Below are positions 39,989-49,276 of a stretch of 64,000 nucleotides of DNA, one piece after another. Made by a program: the position numbers and the translations under genes. Origin of the DNA: UBA5796 sp040752455 (GTDB taxonomy: Bacteria; Chloroflexota; Anaerolineae; Anaerolineales; Villigracilaceae); NCBI GenBank assembly GCA_049324115.1, contig JBMOMN010000005.1, positions 1 to 64,000 of the forward strand. The letters run 5' to 3'. The notes beneath the pieces are model-generated. The model was given only the letters and a program-made list of their open reading frames with translations, did no database searches and was not told the origin of the DNA. Each line of letters opens with the position of its first letter. The stretch's first letter is position 1.

Positions 39989-41884
39989 TTGAAAAAAGCC
40001 CTGATCCTTGCCCTGTTCGCCCTGGTCTTGCAGGCCTGCCAGCCCGCAACGCCCACACCCCCAACCCCGACCCCAAACCCGCCCACCCAGCCCCCCGCGA
40101 CCGAAACTGCCGAACCGCCTACGCCAACCCCTGAACCGGCGAGACGTTCGGTCGTTTTGATCTCCTGGGACGGCTCCCGCGCCGACCTGGTTTACAGCCT
40201 GATGGACGGCGGCCTGATGCCGAACTTCGCCTCGCTGGCCGGCGCGGGACTTCGGGCCGAATACGCCCAAAGCATAGATCCCACGCTGACGGCTGCCGCG
40301 CACAACAGCATCTCGTCCGGCTCGTTCCCGGCCCGCACCGGGATCACCTCGAACAGCTTCCACGTCACCGGCGACGATTTCTACTGGTATCGGGTCGGCT
40401 TCGGCGAACAAATGGACGAGGCCGAGCCGGTCTGGGTCACGGCCTCCAAAGCCGGGCTGACCACCGCGGCGGTCTTCTTCGTCGGCGGGTCGCCCGCCCA
40501 CGAAGACCAACTGGCCGATTACACCATCGGCTACGGCATCCAGGACGCCTACTCCAAACAGTGGAACGTTTCATTGTCCGCTGCTGAGGGCTGGAGCGAT
40601 GTGCCTGAGTCGTTCAGCCCGGCGCTGGAAGGCAGCTTCACCATCCAGAACGTGGGCAAGGTCTGGCTCCACGTCTCCGACTCGACCGACGACGCCTCCG
40701 AAAACTACGACACGGTGGTGCTCAACACCGAACGCTCCGGCGCGGAACCGGCCCAAACGCTCGAACAAAAGGAATGGGGGTCGCTGGTCCTGCTCCCCCG
40801 CGCCTACTCCGGGGCCGATTTCCTGATCCAGGAGATCACGCCCGAAAGCGTCACCCTTTACCATACCGGCGTGGAGCGCAACACCGCCGAACCGAAGGAC
40901 CTGCTGGATGCGCTCAACGCCCAGTTCGGCCCCTTCCCCTCCGGGGCGGATTCCTACGCCCTGGAGCACGGCTGGATCACCCCCGAAGACGACCTGTACC
41001 TGATGCAGCGCCAGTCTACCTACATGGCCGAAGTCGCCGCCTGGGTTTACGAAACCTACCAGCCCGACCTGCTGCTGACCTGGCAGGACCCGTTCGACTC
41101 CGCCGGGCATCAGTTCCTGATGGTTGACCCGCGCCAGATGTACTACTCGCCCGGGCTGGCCGAAACCTACCGCGGCTACTACGAACAGGCCGCCGCGATT
41201 GCCGATAACTCGCTCGGCGTCATGCTCGACGCCTTCGACCTCGAGACCACCACCGTCATGCTGGCCGGCGACCACGGCATGGCCCCGATCCATTCGGTCG
41301 TCTACGTCAACACCATCCTCGAAAACGCCGGGCTGCTGACCCTCGACAGCCAGAACTACGTCGTGCTCGACCAGACCAAAGCCTTCGCCGTCTGTTCCGG
41401 CGGGGCGGTGCATGTTTACATCAACCTGGTCGGACGCGAAAAGGGCGGGGGGACGGTGACACCCGGCGAATATCCCCAGGTGCAGAAGCAGATCGCCGAC
41501 TTGCTGACCAACCTGGCCGACCCGGAGACCGGCGATCCCGTCTTCGAGCGGGTCCTGCTGCGGAGCGAGCTGGGACCGTTGGGCCTGGATTCCGCCAATT
41601 CGGGCGACGTCTTCGCCCAGGCCGTTCCCGGCTACCACCTGGACGGCTGGCGCGGCAACGATAACGTCTTCGAACCTGCCGACTTCTACGGCCAGCACGG
41701 CTACGACAGCAACCTGCCCGAAATGCGCACCATCTTCATCGCCGCCGGGATGGGCGTGCCGCAGTTGAGCGAGTTGATCCCCTCCGTCCGCATCGTGGAC
41801 TACGCCCCGACGATTGCCGCGCTCCTGGGCTTCGCTCCCGCCCCCAGCGTGGACGGTTCCATCATCCCATTCCTGGTTCCGTAA
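39989..41884 (+). CDS. lipoprotein phosphodiesterase/nucleotide pyrophosphatase-type hydrolase
   Basis: A 631-residue lipoprotein: signal peptide with lipobox LQAC (Cys17) and a PTPT linker to residue 50. The rest is an alkaline-phosphatase superfamily fold of the type I phosphodiesterase/NPP group. Metal ligands and nucleophile region: Asp61 in ISWDGSRAD, Thr99 or Thr101 in DPTLTAAAHNS, DPFDSAGHQF, AGDHGMAP and GQHGYDS. It sits outside the membrane and hydrolyses a phosphodiester or pyrophosphate bond of unknown substrate. The start is a TTG with GGAGAGAG 8 nt upstream, unusual in this window. Confidence 0.85.
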   Translation: MKKALILALFALVLQACQPATPTPPTPTPNPPTQPPATETAEPPTPTPEPARRSVVLISWDGSRADLVYSLMDGGLMPNFASLAGAGLRAEYAQSIDPTLTAAAHNSISSGSFPARTGITSNSFHVTGDDFYWYRVGFGEQMDEAEPVWVTASKAGLTTAAVFFVGGSPAHEDQLADYTIGYGIQDAYSKQWNVSLSAAEGWSDVPESFSPALEGSFTIQNVGKVWLHVSDSTDDASENYDTVVLNTERSGAEPAQTLEQKEWGSLVLLPRAYSGADFLIQEITPESVTLYHTGVERNTAEPKDLLDALNAQFGPFPSGADSYALEHGWITPEDDLYLMQRQSTYMAEVAAWVYETYQPDLLLTWQDPFDSAGHQFLMVDPRQMYYSPGLAETYRGYYEQAAAIADNSLGVMLDAFDLETTTVMLAGDHGMAPIHSVVYVNTILENAGLLTLDSQNYVVLDQTKAFAVCSGGAVHVYINLVGREKGGGTVTPGEYPQVQKQIADLLTNLADPETGDPVFERVLLRSELGPLGLDSANSGDVFAQAVPGYHLDGWRGNDNVFEPADFYGQHGYDSNLPEMRTIFIAAGMGVPQLSELIPSVRIVDYAPTIAALLGFAPAPSVDGSIIPFLVP

Positions 41885-41935
41885 CGCGAGATTTATCTCG
41901 CCCGCCAGGAGCGACATGAATGTCGCCTTACGGGC
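41884..41935. repeat. two short palindromes between genes
   Basis: GCGAGATTTATCTCGC (41885-41900) and GCGACATGAATGTCGC (about 41910-41926) follow the stop codon. Related forms occur at about 50527-50580 (GCAACATTCATGTTGC and AAGATAAATCTT). Confidence 0.65.
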
Positions 41936-41950
41936 TTCCGTAAAACCTTT

Positions 41951-42814
41951 ATGAAAAAGATCATCTGCTTCCACCATAACGACCCCGACGGGCGCGCCAG
42001 CGGCGCGATCGTCCGCCATGCGCTGGGCAAGGCCGTCACCCTGATCGAGAGCGATTACAACGGCGCGCCCATCCCCTGGGAGGCGGTCGCCAAGGCCGAA
42101 AAGATCATCGTGGTGGATTTCTCCTTCCCGGTTGCGGACATGCAGCGACTGGCCGAAGGCCGCGAACTGGTCTGGATAGACCATCACAAGAGCGCCATGC
42201 AGGAATTCGCCGGGATCGCCGACGACTGGCCCGGCATCCGTGACCTGTCGGAGGCGGCCTGCGTCTTGACCTGGAAATACTTCTTCCCCGACCGGCCTGT
42301 GCCGCGCGCCGTCGTCCTGGTCGGCGACCGCGACATCTGGCGCTGGGCGGAAGCAGACACCGGCCCCTTCAACGAAAGCCTCTACAACCGGGACAACCAC
42401 GCCTACACCGACGAGCTATGGAAGCCCTTGCTCGAAGACGACCTGTCCGTTGTGGAGCAGATGATCGAGGACGGGCGGCGGTTAAGGGAGATCAGCCTCA
42501 GGCGCGTCGAAGGCCTGATGAACGCCCGCAGTTTCGAGGTCCGGTTCGAGGGCTACCGCACCCTGGCGGTCAACGCCAAGGGCAACGGCGACATCGGCGA
42601 CTATGGCCGCGACCGGGAGTACGACATCGTCTACACTTATATGGACGAGATGCAGCCCGGCGGCCTGATGACGACGGTCACGCTTTTTTCCGCCAGGGTG
42701 GACGTGTCGGTCATCGCCAAAAAATTCGGCGGCGGCGGGCATCCGGGCGCGGCCGGGTTTTCGTTCCCGCGCGGGGCTTCGCCCTTCCCGCCGGGTGCGG
42801 AGGCAGGCTGGTAA
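41951..42814 (+). CDS. DHH family phosphoesterase
   Basis: A 287-residue protein. It has the DHH domain motifs HNDPDGRASG (9-18), VVDFSF, and IDHHKS, and the C-terminal DHHA1 motif FGGGGHPGAAGF. Lacking RecJ's OB-fold, it resembles NrnA/oligoribonuclease-type or cyclic-dinucleotide phosphodiesterases. A role in degrading nanoRNA or c-di-AMP-derived pApA is possible, given the cdaA gene in the same window, but that is inference. The C-terminus (ASPFPPGAEAGW) is unusually long and looks neutral. It has no obvious ribosome binding site. Confidence 0.8.
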   Translation: MKKIICFHHNDPDGRASGAIVRHALGKAVTLIESDYNGAPIPWEAVAKAEKIIVVDFSFPVADMQRLAEGRELVWIDHHKSAMQEFAGIADDWPGIRDLSEAACVLTWKYFFPDRPVPRAVVLVGDRDIWRWAEADTGPFNESLYNRDNHAYTDELWKPLLEDDLSVVEQMIEDGRRLREISLRRVEGLMNARSFEVRFEGYRTLAVNAKGNGDIGDYGRDREYDIVYTYMDEMQPGGLMTTVTLFSARVDVSVIAKKFGGGGHPGAAGFSFPRGASPFPPGAEAGW

Positions 42815-42859
42815 CGGACAGGTTTACCCAGCGTTAACTTGCCTGCCGGTTGACATGGG

Positions 42860-42865
42860 TATAAT
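42860..42865 (+). promoter_or_regulatory. -10 element TATAAT before the sugar permease genes
   Basis: GGTATAATATTC contains TATAAT at 42860-42865. ACTTGC at 42837-42842 is at the right distance for a weak -35 (17 nt). A TTGACA at 42850 overlaps and is less likely to fit. Confidence 0.45.
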
Positions 42866-42894
42866 ATTCGTCAGGTATACCCCGAGGAGCCATC

Positions 42895-44592
42895 GTGGAA
42901 GTGATCGAAGCACGTCCCCTTGAAAAAGAACGCAGCCTGAGCGGCTGGCTGACCCCGCGCCGATTGCGCCACTGGCGCGAAACCCTGACGGCTTACCTGA
43001 TGATCGCCCCGGCCGGGATCCTGATCTTCATGTTCGGCATCTTCCCGGTCGGTTTCGCCCTGTTCGTCAGCCTGCACCGCTGGCGGCTCAAGCGCGGCGA
43101 CATCATCGGCCTGGAGAATTACACCCTGGCCATCGGCCCGCTGGCCTACCTGCTGGCTTTCACCTTCGGCGTGGGGGCGCTGGTCTGGGCTTTCTTCCAG
43201 TTCCGGCGGGCCTACCGCTCGATGGGCGCAAAACCGCTGCGCTTCTGGCTGCTGAACCTGCCCGGCATCCTGCTGGCGGCCGCCGGCCTGGGCTTCGTCC
43301 GCTGGACGGTGGTGCTGCTGCCCAACATCCTCGACATCGCCGACAAGATCAGGGGCGTGGACCGGACCCGGGAGTTGTTCATGCAGTTGCTCGGCGAAGC
43401 CTTCAACGCCGAAAACGTGTTGCCTGCACGGGCGGCCATGCTGTGGCTGATCGCCGCAGCCGCGGCCGCCTTTTTGGTTGCAGTTTACCTGTGGCGCGCT
43501 CCCGAAAACCCGCAGCGCCAGTTCGAGCTGGCCGCCGGCTGGCTGGGGGTGGGGATCGGGGCGATATTGCTGCCTTACGTCTATTCGCAGATGATGGCCG
43601 CTTACGACGCCGCAGTCCAGGCCGGGACGGATCCCGGTATCGCCCCGCAACTGGTCAGCATTTCGACCGGGGCCATCCTGCTCTTCATCGGCTGGAAGAT
43701 CTGGGGACGCGCCCACGAGCAGGACAGCACTTTCCTGTTCTTCCTGCGGCTGGCCGGGGCGATGGTCTTCATCGTCGGCGGCTGGATCATGGTCGGCGAA
43801 CTGCCGGTCATCGTCGCCTCGGGCGACCCGGACCTGTGGGTGGGCCTGCGGGCGACGCTTTTCTACTCGCTGGGAACCATCCCGTTCCAACTGGGCATCT
43901 CCATTTTCCTGGCGGTGCTGCTCTTCCAGCAGTTGAAAGGCTCGCAGTTCTTTCGCATGATGTTCTTCATGCCCTACGTCACCCCCACGGTCGCCAGCGC
44001 GGCCGTCTTCCGCCAGTTGTTCTCCAACCGCTTGCAGGCCCCGATCAACGCCGGGATGCGCGCCCTGGGCCTCGATCCGCTGCAATGGCTGTGGGAGCCG
44101 AAAGGCATCTTCCGCCTGATGGCGACCGGCTGGGGCATCGAGAACTGGCCCGCCTGGGCCGACGGTCCCAGCCTGGCGCTAGTGGTCATCATGATCTACT
44201 CGATCTGGGTCTTCGTCGGCTACGACACGGTCATCTACCTGGCCGGGCTGGGCAACATCCCGAAGGAAATGAGCGAAGCCGCCGAAGTGGACGGGGCCAA
44301 CCCCTGGCAGGTCTTCCGCCACATCACCTTCCCGATGCTCTCGCCGACCACCTACTTCCTGACCCTGATCTCGGTCATCGGGACGTTCAAAGCCTTCAAC
44401 CACATCTGGGTCATGCGCCTGGACGCCGCCCTCCGCACGACCGATACCTTCAGCGTGGTCATCTTCACCGAATTCTTCGAGAAACTGCGCTACGGCTACG
44501 CTTCGGCCATGGCTTTCGTGCTCTTTGCCATCATCCTCCTCTTGACCTATTTCAACAACAAGATCCAGGGATCGAAGGTGTTCTATGGCTAA
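42895..44592 (+). CDS. ABC sugar importer permease (MalF type) with extra membrane region
   Basis: A 565-residue permease starting with GTG (RBS GAGGAG, 6 nt upstream). The last 260 residues are the ordinary binding-protein-dependent permease domain, with the EAA loop EMSEAAEVDGANPWQVFRHI. Ahead of it are about 300 residues with the first helix (LMIAPAGILIFMFGIFPVGF) and then about six additional hydrophobic segments not found in usual MalF-like proteins of 290-320 residues. It sits in the cytoplasmic membrane and moves a sugar with the next gene product. The extra region has no known function that I can name. Confidence 0.85.
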   Translation: MEVIEARPLEKERSLSGWLTPRRLRHWRETLTAYLMIAPAGILIFMFGIFPVGFALFVSLHRWRLKRGDIIGLENYTLAIGPLAYLLAFTFGVGALVWAFFQFRRAYRSMGAKPLRFWLLNLPGILLAAAGLGFVRWTVVLLPNILDIADKIRGVDRTRELFMQLLGEAFNAENVLPARAAMLWLIAAAAAAFLVAVYLWRAPENPQRQFELAAGWLGVGIGAILLPYVYSQMMAAYDAAVQAGTDPGIAPQLVSISTGAILLFIGWKIWGRAHEQDSTFLFFLRLAGAMVFIVGGWIMVGELPVIVASGDPDLWVGLRATLFYSLGTIPFQLGISIFLAVLLFQQLKGSQFFRMMFFMPYVTPTVASAAVFRQLFSNRLQAPINAGMRALGLDPLQWLWEPKGIFRLMATGWGIENWPAWADGPSLALVVIMIYSIWVFVGYDTVIYLAGLGNIPKEMSEAAEVDGANPWQVFRHITFPMLSPTTYFLTLISVIGTFKAFNHIWVMRLDAALRTTDTFSVVIFTEFFEKLRYGYASAMAFVLFAIILLLTYFNNKIQGSKVFYG

Positions 44593-45460
44593 ATACGTCA
44601 GCTTTTCCAGCCGCCGGCGCCGGCCCGCCTGGATCATCGCCCGCAACCTGCTCACCTACCTGTTCCTCAGCCTGGGCGTGGTCGTCGCCGTCTTCCCCTT
44701 TTTCTGGATGATCTCGACCTCGCTCATGTCCCTCGGCGAGGCGCAGGGGACGCATCTCATCCCCTCCGAGGTCCATTTCGAGAACTACGCCAATGCCTGG
44801 AAGGAAGCCAGCTTCTCGCTTTACATGTGGAACAGCGTCCGCATCACCTTCCTGACCCTGGCCGGCGAGCTGACCTTCAGTATCCTCGCCGCCTATGCCT
44901 TTGCCCGCATCAAATTCCCCGGACGCGATTTCCTTTTCACGGTCATGCTCAGCACGATGATGATCCCCGGCATGGTCACGATCATCCCCAACTTCCTGAC
45001 CGTCACCTGGCTGGGACGCATCGGCCCGCTCAAGTGGATCAACAACTGGCCCGCCCTGACCGTCCCGTTCATGGGCAGCGTGTTTTCCATCTTCCTGTTG
45101 CGCCAGTTCTTTGCCCAGATCCCGGATGAGCTTTACGACGCGGCCCAGATAGACGGGGCCGGTCATCTGCGCTTCCTGTGGCAGGTGGTCTTGCCGCTCT
45201 CGAAAGCCCCGATCATGGTCATCGTCATCCTGTCGTTCATCGGCACCTGGAATGCGCTCGCTTGGCCGATGCTGGTGACCAACTCTCCCGACTGGCGGCC
45301 CATCGCGGTCGGGTTGTACAGTTTCATCGGCGAGGCCGGGCAAATGACCAACCTGATGATGGCCGGGGCGGTCATCGCCATCCTGCCGATCCTTGTGTTG
45401 TATTTTTTCACCCAGAAGCAGTTCACCGAGTCCATCGCCCGCAGTGGGCTGAAAGGCTAG
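44585..45460 (+). CDS. ABC sugar importer permease (MalG type)
   Basis: A 291-residue permease with six helices and an EAA loop (ELYDAAQIDGAGHLRFLWQV). It begins 8 nt before the end of the previous permease gene, which points to translational coupling. Together they form the channel of a carbohydrate importer; the binding protein is encoded next. No ATPase gene is near, so a shared MsmX/MalK-type ATPase from another locus must energise it. The stop is at the edge of a MITE-like repeat. Confidence 0.9.
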   Translation: MAKYVSFSSRRRRPAWIIARNLLTYLFLSLGVVVAVFPFFWMISTSLMSLGEAQGTHLIPSEVHFENYANAWKEASFSLYMWNSVRITFLTLAGELTFSILAAYAFARIKFPGRDFLFTVMLSTMMIPGMVTIIPNFLTVTWLGRIGPLKWINNWPALTVPFMGSVFSIFLLRQFFAQIPDELYDAAQIDGAGHLRFLWQVVLPLSKAPIMVIVILSFIGTWNALAWPMLVTNSPDWRPIAVGLYSFIGEAGQMTNLMMAGAVIAILPILVLYFFTQKQFTESIARSGLKG

Positions 45461-45541
45461 AGCCTGTCCGAAAAAGGAGTGCGGACTTCAGTCCGCTGGG
45501 AACCGGCAAGCTGAAGTCCGCACTCCAGGATTTTTCGGATA
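45460..45541. repeat. VNTR-MITE family, copy 4 (single unit)
   Basis: The shortest copy (82 bp): GTCCGAAAAAGGAGTGCGG, ACTTCAGTCCGCTGGGAACC, GGCAAGCTGAAGTCCGCACT, CCAGGATTTTTCGGATAG. It is nearly one large palindrome. It lies between the permease and binding-protein genes and may act as a stem-loop that sets the relative levels of their mRNA (inference). Confidence 0.85.
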
Positions 45542-45632
45542 GAATCCAATAAAGGAGGTGGTTGTTCGCGAAAATCGAATTCAGATACTCACCGGAACAT
45601 TCAGATAATCTACTAAAGGAGAAAGAGAAACC

Positions 45633-47057
45633 ATGTCTACCAAATTGTTCAAAGCAGCGTTCATGCTCGTGGTCGTGTTCTCGCTGGTCCTGACGGCCTG
45701 CGGTCCGGCAGCGACGCCCACCGCCGAACCCCCCGCTCCGACCGAGGAACCCACCACGGCTCCCGAACCGACAGAAGAGCCGACTATGGCTCCCACCGAA
45801 GAGCCGATGATGCCCGAAGTTGACCCGACCGGCCAGACCGTCAATTTCTGGCACGTCTGGGGTACCGGCCTGCCCAACGAGACCATGCTCGCCATCGTGG
45901 ACGACTTCAACGCCACCAACGAGTGGGGCATCACCGTCAATGCGGTTGACCAGGGCAACTACAGCAACCTCGAAGACGCCTTCAATGCCGCCATCCAGTC
46001 CGGCGACCTGCCCGACCTGGTGACCGGTTACACCAACGCCATGGCCAACTGGTACGCCGTGGATGCGGTGGTTGACCTGAACCCCTACATGAACGATTCC
46101 TACTTCGGCCTGACCGACGAGGAGAAGGCCGCGTTCTTCGAAGGCGCGATCAACGGCGGCAAAGCCCCGGACGGCACCTTCTTCGCCTTCCCCATCAGCC
46201 AGTCCGAGAACGTGCTCTTCTACAACTCCGGCTGGGCCAAGGAACTCGGCTTCGAGAACCCGCCTGCCAACTACGAAGAGTTCAAGGCCCAGGCCTGCGC
46301 CGCGGCCGAAGCCAACAACGCCGACGATAACCCCGATAACGACGGTACGGGCGGCCTGGTGCTCTACGCCGGGGCCTCCAACGTGGCTTCGTTCGTCTTC
46401 GCCAACGGCGGCAACATGCAGAATGCCGACGGCAGCGGCTACGACTTCACCGCCCAATCGGTGGTGGATGCGGCCAACTTCATGAAAGACCTGTGGGACG
46501 CCGGCTGCGCTTACCCGACCGAGTCCTACCCGAACCCTGAGTTCGCCACCCGCAAGGCGCTCTTCACCATGAGTTCCACCGCCGGCCTGCCCTACCAGAT
46601 CGCGGCCTTCGACGCTGCCGACGCCATCAAAGACGAGTGGACCATCGTCCCCTTCCCCGGCAAGGACGGCGGCCAGGCCGTCAACCTGTTCGGCCAGTAC
46701 GTTGCCATTGCCAACACCAACCCCGAGCGGATGATGGCCACCTGGGTCTTCATCAAGTACCTGACCTCCCCCGAAGTCCAAGCCAAGTGGATCGAGGGCA
46801 GCGCCTACTACCCGACCCGCACCGACACCGTCCCGCTGCTGGCCTCTTACAGCGAAGCCAACCCGATCTGGGCCTACGGCCTGTCCTTCCTGCAATACGG
46901 CAAGGCCGAACCCGCCTGGCCCTCCTGGACCAGCGTCCGGCGCACCGTGGGCGACATCTTCAACGCCATCCTGGCCGGCACTCCCGCCGACATCACCACC
47001 CTGCTGGCGGACCTGAATACCCAGGCTGCCGACGCCATCATCGAAACCCAGCAGTAG
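45633..47057 (+). CDS. extracellular sugar-binding lipoprotein of the ABC importer
   Basis: A 474-residue family 1 solute-binding protein. Signal peptide with lipobox LTAC at about residue 24, then a Thr/Pro/Glu linker to about residue 65, and a binding domain starting TVNFWHVWGTGLP. The end is NTQAADAIIETQQ. It captures a carbohydrate outside the membrane and passes it to the two permeases encoded upstream. The ATG is preceded by AAAGGAGAAAGAG. A strong terminator follows. The preceding repeat element and separate RBS may allow higher expression than the permeases. Confidence 0.92.
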   Translation: MSTKLFKAAFMLVVVFSLVLTACGPAATPTAEPPAPTEEPTTAPEPTEEPTMAPTEEPMMPEVDPTGQTVNFWHVWGTGLPNETMLAIVDDFNATNEWGITVNAVDQGNYSNLEDAFNAAIQSGDLPDLVTGYTNAMANWYAVDAVVDLNPYMNDSYFGLTDEEKAAFFEGAINGGKAPDGTFFAFPISQSENVLFYNSGWAKELGFENPPANYEEFKAQACAAAEANNADDNPDNDGTGGLVLYAGASNVASFVFANGGNMQNADGSGYDFTAQSVVDAANFMKDLWDAGCAYPTESYPNPEFATRKALFTMSSTAGLPYQIAAFDAADAIKDEWTIVPFPGKDGGQAVNLFGQYVAIANTNPERMMATWVFIKYLTSPEVQAKWIEGSAYYPTRTDTVPLLASYSEANPIWAYGLSFLQYGKAEPAWPSWTSVRRTVGDIFNAILAGTPADITTLLADLNTQAADAIIETQQ

Positions 47058-47076
47058 CCGAAATAACGATGTAACA

Positions 47077-47109
47077 AAAAAGAGCGAGTCCAGGCGACTC
47101 GCTCTTTTT
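47077..47109 (+). terminator. terminator of the sugar importer operon
   Basis: A 14-bp perfect stem, AAAAAGAGCGAGTC/GACTCGCTCTTTTT, with a 5-nt loop, 20 bp after the stop. T-runs on both strands suggest it also serves the converging gene. Confidence 0.92.
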
Positions 47110-47123
47110 CGATCCTGCCGCTG

Positions 47124-47624
47124 TTACTCGCCTTCCTCGAACACGAACTTGGTCGGGTTCTCGAAAAAGACCGTCCAGGCCAGGCACTGGCGCGGGCTGA
47201 AGACGAACAGCCCGCCTTCATCCCATTGGTCCGGTTTGGGGGCGTAACCTTCGGGACCGTATTTGGCCCGGTAAACGGCCGACAGGCGCTGGGCCAGGTC
47301 CGGGTCCGGTTTGCCTGCGGGACGGCAGGCGCCTTCGAGGATGATCGCCTCGGTCCCGCTTTCGAGGTGAACCGAAACGTGCGGGTTGACGGCAATATTG
47401 CGGGCGTGACGGGTCTCGGGGCTGCCGTCGTAATAGATTTTTCCGTCCATGTAAACCGCCCAACGCGGGACAACGTGCGGGCGTCCGTTGGGACGGACCG
47501 AACAGAACCAGTAATTTTTCGACTCGGTCAGGCGCTGGACAACAAAGCTCCAGGAGACTTCTGTTTTTGGTTTATCCGCATAGCCTGGGGGAAACTTCGG
47601 GCGGGTGATCTTGGGTGTGTTCAT
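47124..47624 (-). CDS. pyridoxamine 5'-phosphate oxidase-like protein
   Basis: A 166-residue split-barrel flavin-binding protein. PNGRPHVVPRWAVYMDGKIY is the typical FMN-binding segment, followed by ARNIAVNPHVSVHLESGTEA and, at the end, FENPTKFVFEEGE. The family includes pyridoxine phosphate oxidases but also F420 or heme-binding relatives, so the cofactor and substrate are open. The ATG at 47624 has TATAGT ending 6 nt before it and no ribosome binding site, a probable leaderless start. The gap upstream (47625-47793) holds no gene. Confidence 0.82.
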   Translation of the reverse strand: MNTPKITRPKFPPGYADKPKTEVSWSFVVQRLTESKNYWFCSVRPNGRPHVVPRWAVYMDGKIYYDGSPETRHARNIAVNPHVSVHLESGTEAIILEGACRPAGKPDPDLAQRLSAVYRAKYGPEGYAPKPDQWDEGGLFVFSPRQCLAWTVFFENPTKFVFEEGE

Positions 47625-47793
47625 GGAATAACTATACAGCAAAACGCCGCGCCGGGCAATGCTGGACTCCAACGACTCCCGTCGTTGGGCGTCAATGGCA
47701 GATTTCAGCGGCTCCCGTCCCGGGTCCGCTGCCCGCCTTCGGAGACCACCATCTGCCTCGGGATATTGATCTGGGCGCGCGCGTTTGGGCGGG

Positions 47794-48378
47794 CTAGGGA
47801 GATATTTCCAAACTCCTGCTGAACTCCTCGGTTGGCAAACTCCCATCCTGTTTGGTATAAGCTATGAGGTCCTTCCAGCTTGCCTTGACTTGCCCAATTT
47901 CCATGTCATGATTTTTGACGATCAGGACCAGTTTCTTGATCGTGTCGGGGACCTGTTTCAGCACCTGGGTCCTGATGTTTTCATCCTCCAGGGCATGGAC
48001 CAGGATGATGAACGCCCGTTCGGGGGTGTAGACCGGCTTGTTATGCGGGTTTTCACAGGTGATCTCGATCTGGAGGATGACAAAAACTTTGGAGCCGTCT
48101 TCCTTCAGGAAATCTATTTTTGTGGCGCGATACCTGGCTTCGAGTTCGTCGGCCAGCGGGTCTTTCCTGAACCCGGCATTGTTCAAGGGGCCGAGGATTT
48201 TACTCTCATCCGGCTTGTGGGTTGGCGTTGGCGGGGGCGTCCATGCCTTGGCGGTCTCGGTTTTGACGAAAGCCGTCACCTCCTCCGCGGAGGCCCCCGG
48301 CGGTTCGGCGCTGCAGGCGGACAGCGCGGTAAAAGCCGTGATGAGGATTAAGATGATCACACTGGTGAGGTTTTTCAT
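47794..48378 (-). CDS. hypothetical lipoprotein
   Basis: A 194-residue protein with a lipoprotein signal: ILILITAFTALSAC (lipobox LSAC, Cys at about residue 22). A short linker (TPPPTPTHKPDES) follows, then a soluble domain with VFVILQIEITCENPHNKPVY and an amphipathic helix-rich end. No family is recognised. The ATG at 48378 has GGGAG upstream. It lies between the PNPOx-like gene and a membrane protein gene, all on the minus strand, with gaps that could allow separate promoters. Confidence 0.6.
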   Translation of the reverse strand: MKNLTSVIILILITAFTALSACSAEPPGASAEEVTAFVKTETAKAWTPPPTPTHKPDESKILGPLNNAGFRKDPLADELEARYRATKIDFLKEDGSKVFVILQIEITCENPHNKPVYTPERAFIILVHALEDENIRTQVLKQVPDTIKKLVLIVKNHDMEIGQVKASWKDLIAYTKQDGSLPTEEFSRSLEISP

Positions 48379-48454
48379 AGCAAATCTCCCTCTGGCTATT
48401 GACAACTATGGATTCACGAGGGCAATCATACCACACCCCTGTTGGGGAACCGGA

Positions 48455-49276
48455 TTATTTTTGCAGCAAATCCCGCCTCCGATCCATGACGACCAGCAGC
48501 CCGATCAGCCCGGCCAGGACCAGGGTCGTGGCCGCCGTAAACCAGTTGAGCGGCGCCTGGGTGAAATCCGCAGGGTTGAAGGCCGCGCCGACCAGCACCA
48601 GGATGTGCCAGACAAAAATGCTTTGCAGCGGGACGCGCCAGGCGCTCCAGCGGCGCTCGAAGGCCATGACGATGCCGCCCACGCTCAACAACATGCCCCA
48701 CCCGGCCAGGACGCGGCCCGTCAACGGGGTCAGCGGCCAGGCCCAGGCGTTGATGATCAGGTCCGGGACGAGGAAACTTGCCAGCGTAAACCCCAGGCCG
48801 GTCAGTCCGAACAGGGCCAGGGGCCAGCGCATCCAGGCCGGGTTGACCGGATCATCCGGCTCGGGCTGGACGGGATCCGCCTGCCGGTTGAAGACCCACA
48901 GGCCGGGGACCAGGAACGGCGTCACGATGTAGAGCACCAGCCAGGCGTAGAAACCGGCGCGGCCGTGCGAGAAGCGGTCCCAGTGCAGGAAGGTGGCGAT
49001 CAGCATGGCCCAGGTGAAGGCCGTGACGGGCAGGAATCCGCCCGCAACCCGGTGCCACTTGTCCCGGAAAATGGCGTTGATAAACAGCCACGACCCGCCC
49101 AGGTAACCCGCGCCCATGTAAAGGGACGTCATGTGGGGTTTTATGGCCCAGGCGAAGCGCTCGCCAGTGGTATCCGGGAAGAAGTACAGGATGAGAAAGG
49201 CCAGCCACAGGATCGGGACCACCAGGACGGCTACGATACGGGTAATGCTCGATATTTTATCGTCGGGGGCGCGCAT
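48455..49276 (-). CDS. multi-helix membrane protein of unknown function
   Basis: A 273-residue protein with about eight hydrophobic helices: for example IVAVLVVPILWLAFLILYFF, FLPVTAFTWAMLIATFLHW, AWLVLYIVTPFLVPGLWVF and VLAGWGMLLSVGGIVMAFE. There are no obvious catalytic residues apart from scattered Trp and His. I recognise no family. The ATG at 49276 has GGGAG 8 nt upstream. It is divergent from the EEP-type gene. Confidence 0.6.
   Translation of the reverse strand: MRAPDDKISSITRIVAVLVVPILWLAFLILYFFPDTTGERFAWAIKPHMTSLYMGAGYLGGSWLFINAIFRDKWHRVAGGFLPVTAFTWAMLIATFLHWDRFSHGRAGFYAWLVLYIVTPFLVPGLWVFNRQADPVQPEPDDPVNPAWMRWPLALFGLTGLGFTLASFLVPDLIINAWAWPLTPLTGRVLAGWGMLLSVGGIVMAFERRWSAWRVPLQSIFVWHILVLVGAAFNPADFTQAPLNWFTAATTLVLAGLIGLLVVMDRRRDLLQK

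Noticed and set aside
40571..42400. Minus-strand open frame of 609 codons opposite the phosphodiesterase and DHH genes
   Set aside because: It crosses two genes with clear catalytic motifs and has no start signal or domain of its own.
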